Assembly: GCA_905370255.1 (NCBI GenBank)
Contig: CAJPKC010000005.1
Location: forward strand, 1-13,914
Reading direction: 5' to 3'
DNA from: Streptococcus oralis
Lineage (GTDB): Bacteria > Bacillota > Bacilli > Lactobacillales > Streptococcaceae
Length of the DNA: 13,914 nucleotides
Below, piece by piece: positions 12,602 through 13,914 of this stretch. The position numbers and the translations under genes are program-made. The first letter of the stretch is position 1. Every line of letters starts with the position of its first letter. The notes under the pieces are model-generated. The model was not told the origin of the DNA. It was given only the letters and a program-made list of their open reading frames with translations, and ran no database searches.

Positions 12602-13914
12602 TTATTTCTTCTTAGGTGAGTGAACTGCCAAGCCAAGTACATCCGCAAAGGCTTCGTACATCACTTCTGAGAAAGTTGGGTGACCATGAATGGTCTTGAG
12701 CATTTCTTCCACAGTGATTTCCATCTCAATGATGGTTGAAGCTTCGTTGATCAATTCAGCTGCTGCTGGACCAATGATATGAACCCCAAGAACTTCACCG
12801 TATTTCTTGTCTGCAATGACTTTAACAAAGCCTTGAGCCGCATCTGATGCAATAGCACGACCGTTCGCCGCAAAGTTAAACTTACCAATTTGAACGTCGT
12901 ATTTCTCACGAGCTTGTTCTTCTGTCAAACCAACAGCCGCCACTTCTGGAAGTGTGTAGATGGCTGCAGGAGTCAAGTTCAATTTTGCAACAGCATGATT
13001 TCCTTTAAGGGCATTTTCAGCGGCTACTTCACCCATACGGAAGGCAGCGTGAGCCAACATCTTAGTACCGTTGATATCACCTGGTGCATAGATACCTGGA
13101 ACAGAAGTTTCCATGTATTCGTTAACCTTGATACGACCACGGTCTAATTCAAACTCGACTTCACCGATTCCTTCAAGATCTGGAACACGACCGATTGAAA
13201 GAAGAGCTTTGTTTGCGATGATATCATCTTTTCCTTCAACCTTGATACGGAGTTTGCCATCTTCTTCAATGATTTCTTGCAATTTCGTATCCGTCAAGAT
13301 GGTCATACCCTTGCGTTCAAGGATCAAGCGAAGGTTCTTAGATACTTCCGCATCCATAGCTGGAACAATGCGGTCCATCATTTCGATGACCGTTACTTTT
13401 GAACCAAAGGTCATAAAGGCTTGACCAAGTTCGATACCGACAACCCCGCCACCGATGATCACGAGACTTTCTGGAACTTCGTTCATATCCAAGATGTCAT
13501 CACTCGTCATGACAAGGGATGATTCCATACCTGGAACGTTAATCTTGCTGACTTTTGAACCACCAGCAAGGATAATTTTCTTCGTTTCAAGCAATTCAGA
13601 ACCATTTACCAAGACATTCTTATCTTTCGTAATGGTACCGATACCCTTATGAACATCCACTCCGTAGCTACGAAGAAGTCCTGCAACACCACCAACAAGT
13701 GTATTAACAACTTTAGATTTAGTTTCTAAAAGTTTGTCCATATCAACTGTGAAATTAGGATTTTCAATTACGATACCACGATTTGCTGCATGACCGATAT
13801 TCTCGATAATTTCAGCGTTGTGAAGGTAAGTCTTAGTTGGGATACATCCGCGGTTCAAACAAGTTCCACCAAGTTCAGATTTCTCAACAAGAGCAACCTT
13901 ACCACCTAATTGAG
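12602..13914 (-). CDS. lpdA: dihydrolipoamide dehydrogenase (E3), N-terminus beyond the right edge
   Basis: An FAD enzyme that reoxidises dihydrolipoamide with NAD+ in 2-oxoacid or acetoin dehydrogenase complexes. The reading frame continues past 13914: before the apparent start at 13858 (a TTG that is an internal leucine) the frame reads KVALVEKSELGGTC, joining into the redox motif GGTCLNRGCIPTK. The visible part has the NAD-binding motif GGGVVGIELGQAF, the second FAD motif with PGDINGTKMLAHAA, and the C-terminal HGHPTFSE dimer-interface His-Glu pair, so it looks intact. The missing N-terminus should contain the first FAD motif and, in many streptococci, a lipoyl domain. It is followed by a terminator and by lplA, which supplies the lipoyl groups used by its partners. 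Confidence 0.95.
   Translation of the reverse strand, partial: QLGGKVALVEKSELGGTCLNRGCIPTKTYLHNAEIIENIGHAANRGIVIENPNFTVDMDKLLETKSKVVNTLVGGVAGLLRSYGVDVHKGIGTITKDKNVLVNGSELLETKKIILAGGSKVSKINVPGMESSLVMTSDDILDMNEVPESLVIIGGGVVGIELGQAFMTFGSKVTVIEMMDRIVPAMDAEVSKNLRLILERKGMTILTDTKLQEIIEEDGKLRIKVEGKDDIIANKALLSIGRVPDLEGIGEVEFELDRGRIKVNEYMETSVPGIYAPGDINGTKMLAHAAFRMGEVAAENALKGNHAVAKLNLTPAAIYTLPEVAAVGLTEEQAREKYDVQIGKFNFAANGRAIASDAAQGFVKVIADKKYGEVLGVHIIGPAAAELINEASTIIEMEITVEEMLKTIHGHPTFSEVMYEAFADVLGLAVHSPKKK

Noticed and set aside
12890..13652. Open frames on the plus strand inside lpdA
   Set aside because: They are antisense to clearly conserved lpdA codons and read as low-quality Ser/Arg/Phe-rich sequence.

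Overview
Host and setting. The window looks like a low-GC Streptococcus chromosome at the replication terminus. The main evidence is a 31-bp difSL-type site (8329-8359) directly upstream of xerS, the single-recombinase Xer gene of streptococci and lactococci. Downstream, lplA and a dihydrolipoamide dehydrogenase gene (cut by the right edge) follow, as near the acetoin/2-oxoacid dehydrogenase locus of several oral streptococci. I cannot assign a species.

Layout. 1-392: left host flank with the 3' remnant of an unidentified minus-strand gene and a possible second partial ORF. About 393-8307: an AT-rich mobile element of about 7.9 kb, with all genes on the plus strand. 8329-9557: difSL, xerS promoter, xerS and terminator. 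9565-11322: minus-strand unknown gene and a C39-like lipoprotein gene, each with its own promoter. 11349-12372: terminator and lplA (minus). 12373-13914: terminator hairpins and lpdA (minus, partial).

The element. An extended -10 promoter (423-451) drives a tightly packed operon: three different tyrosine-recombinase-like proteins (422, 616 and 556 aa), a 237-aa coiled-coil protein in the position of Tn554 TnpC, and a protein with about eight zinc-ribbon repeats. Gene junctions overlap or nearly touch, so the proteins are probably made together. A perfect palindromic terminator (8134-8165) ends the operon. No resistance, metabolic or conjugation gene is visible. The zinc-ribbon protein is the only candidate for cargo or an accessory factor.

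Most interesting parts. The first 270 nt of the element transcript can fold into an elaborate RNA: a 17-bp long-range stem, a 13+7-bp hairpin, and a long hairpin with seven Ts that looks like a terminator before the first recombinase gene. Two hairpins share a repeated motif, and a 25-codon leader peptide may lie between them. This could be a small RNA made by the element or an attenuator limiting recombinase expression. The right end carries 46-bp-period repeats ending in a 9-bp sequence that is also present at the left end, a candidate attachment core 21 bp from dif. These readings are inference from sequence alone.
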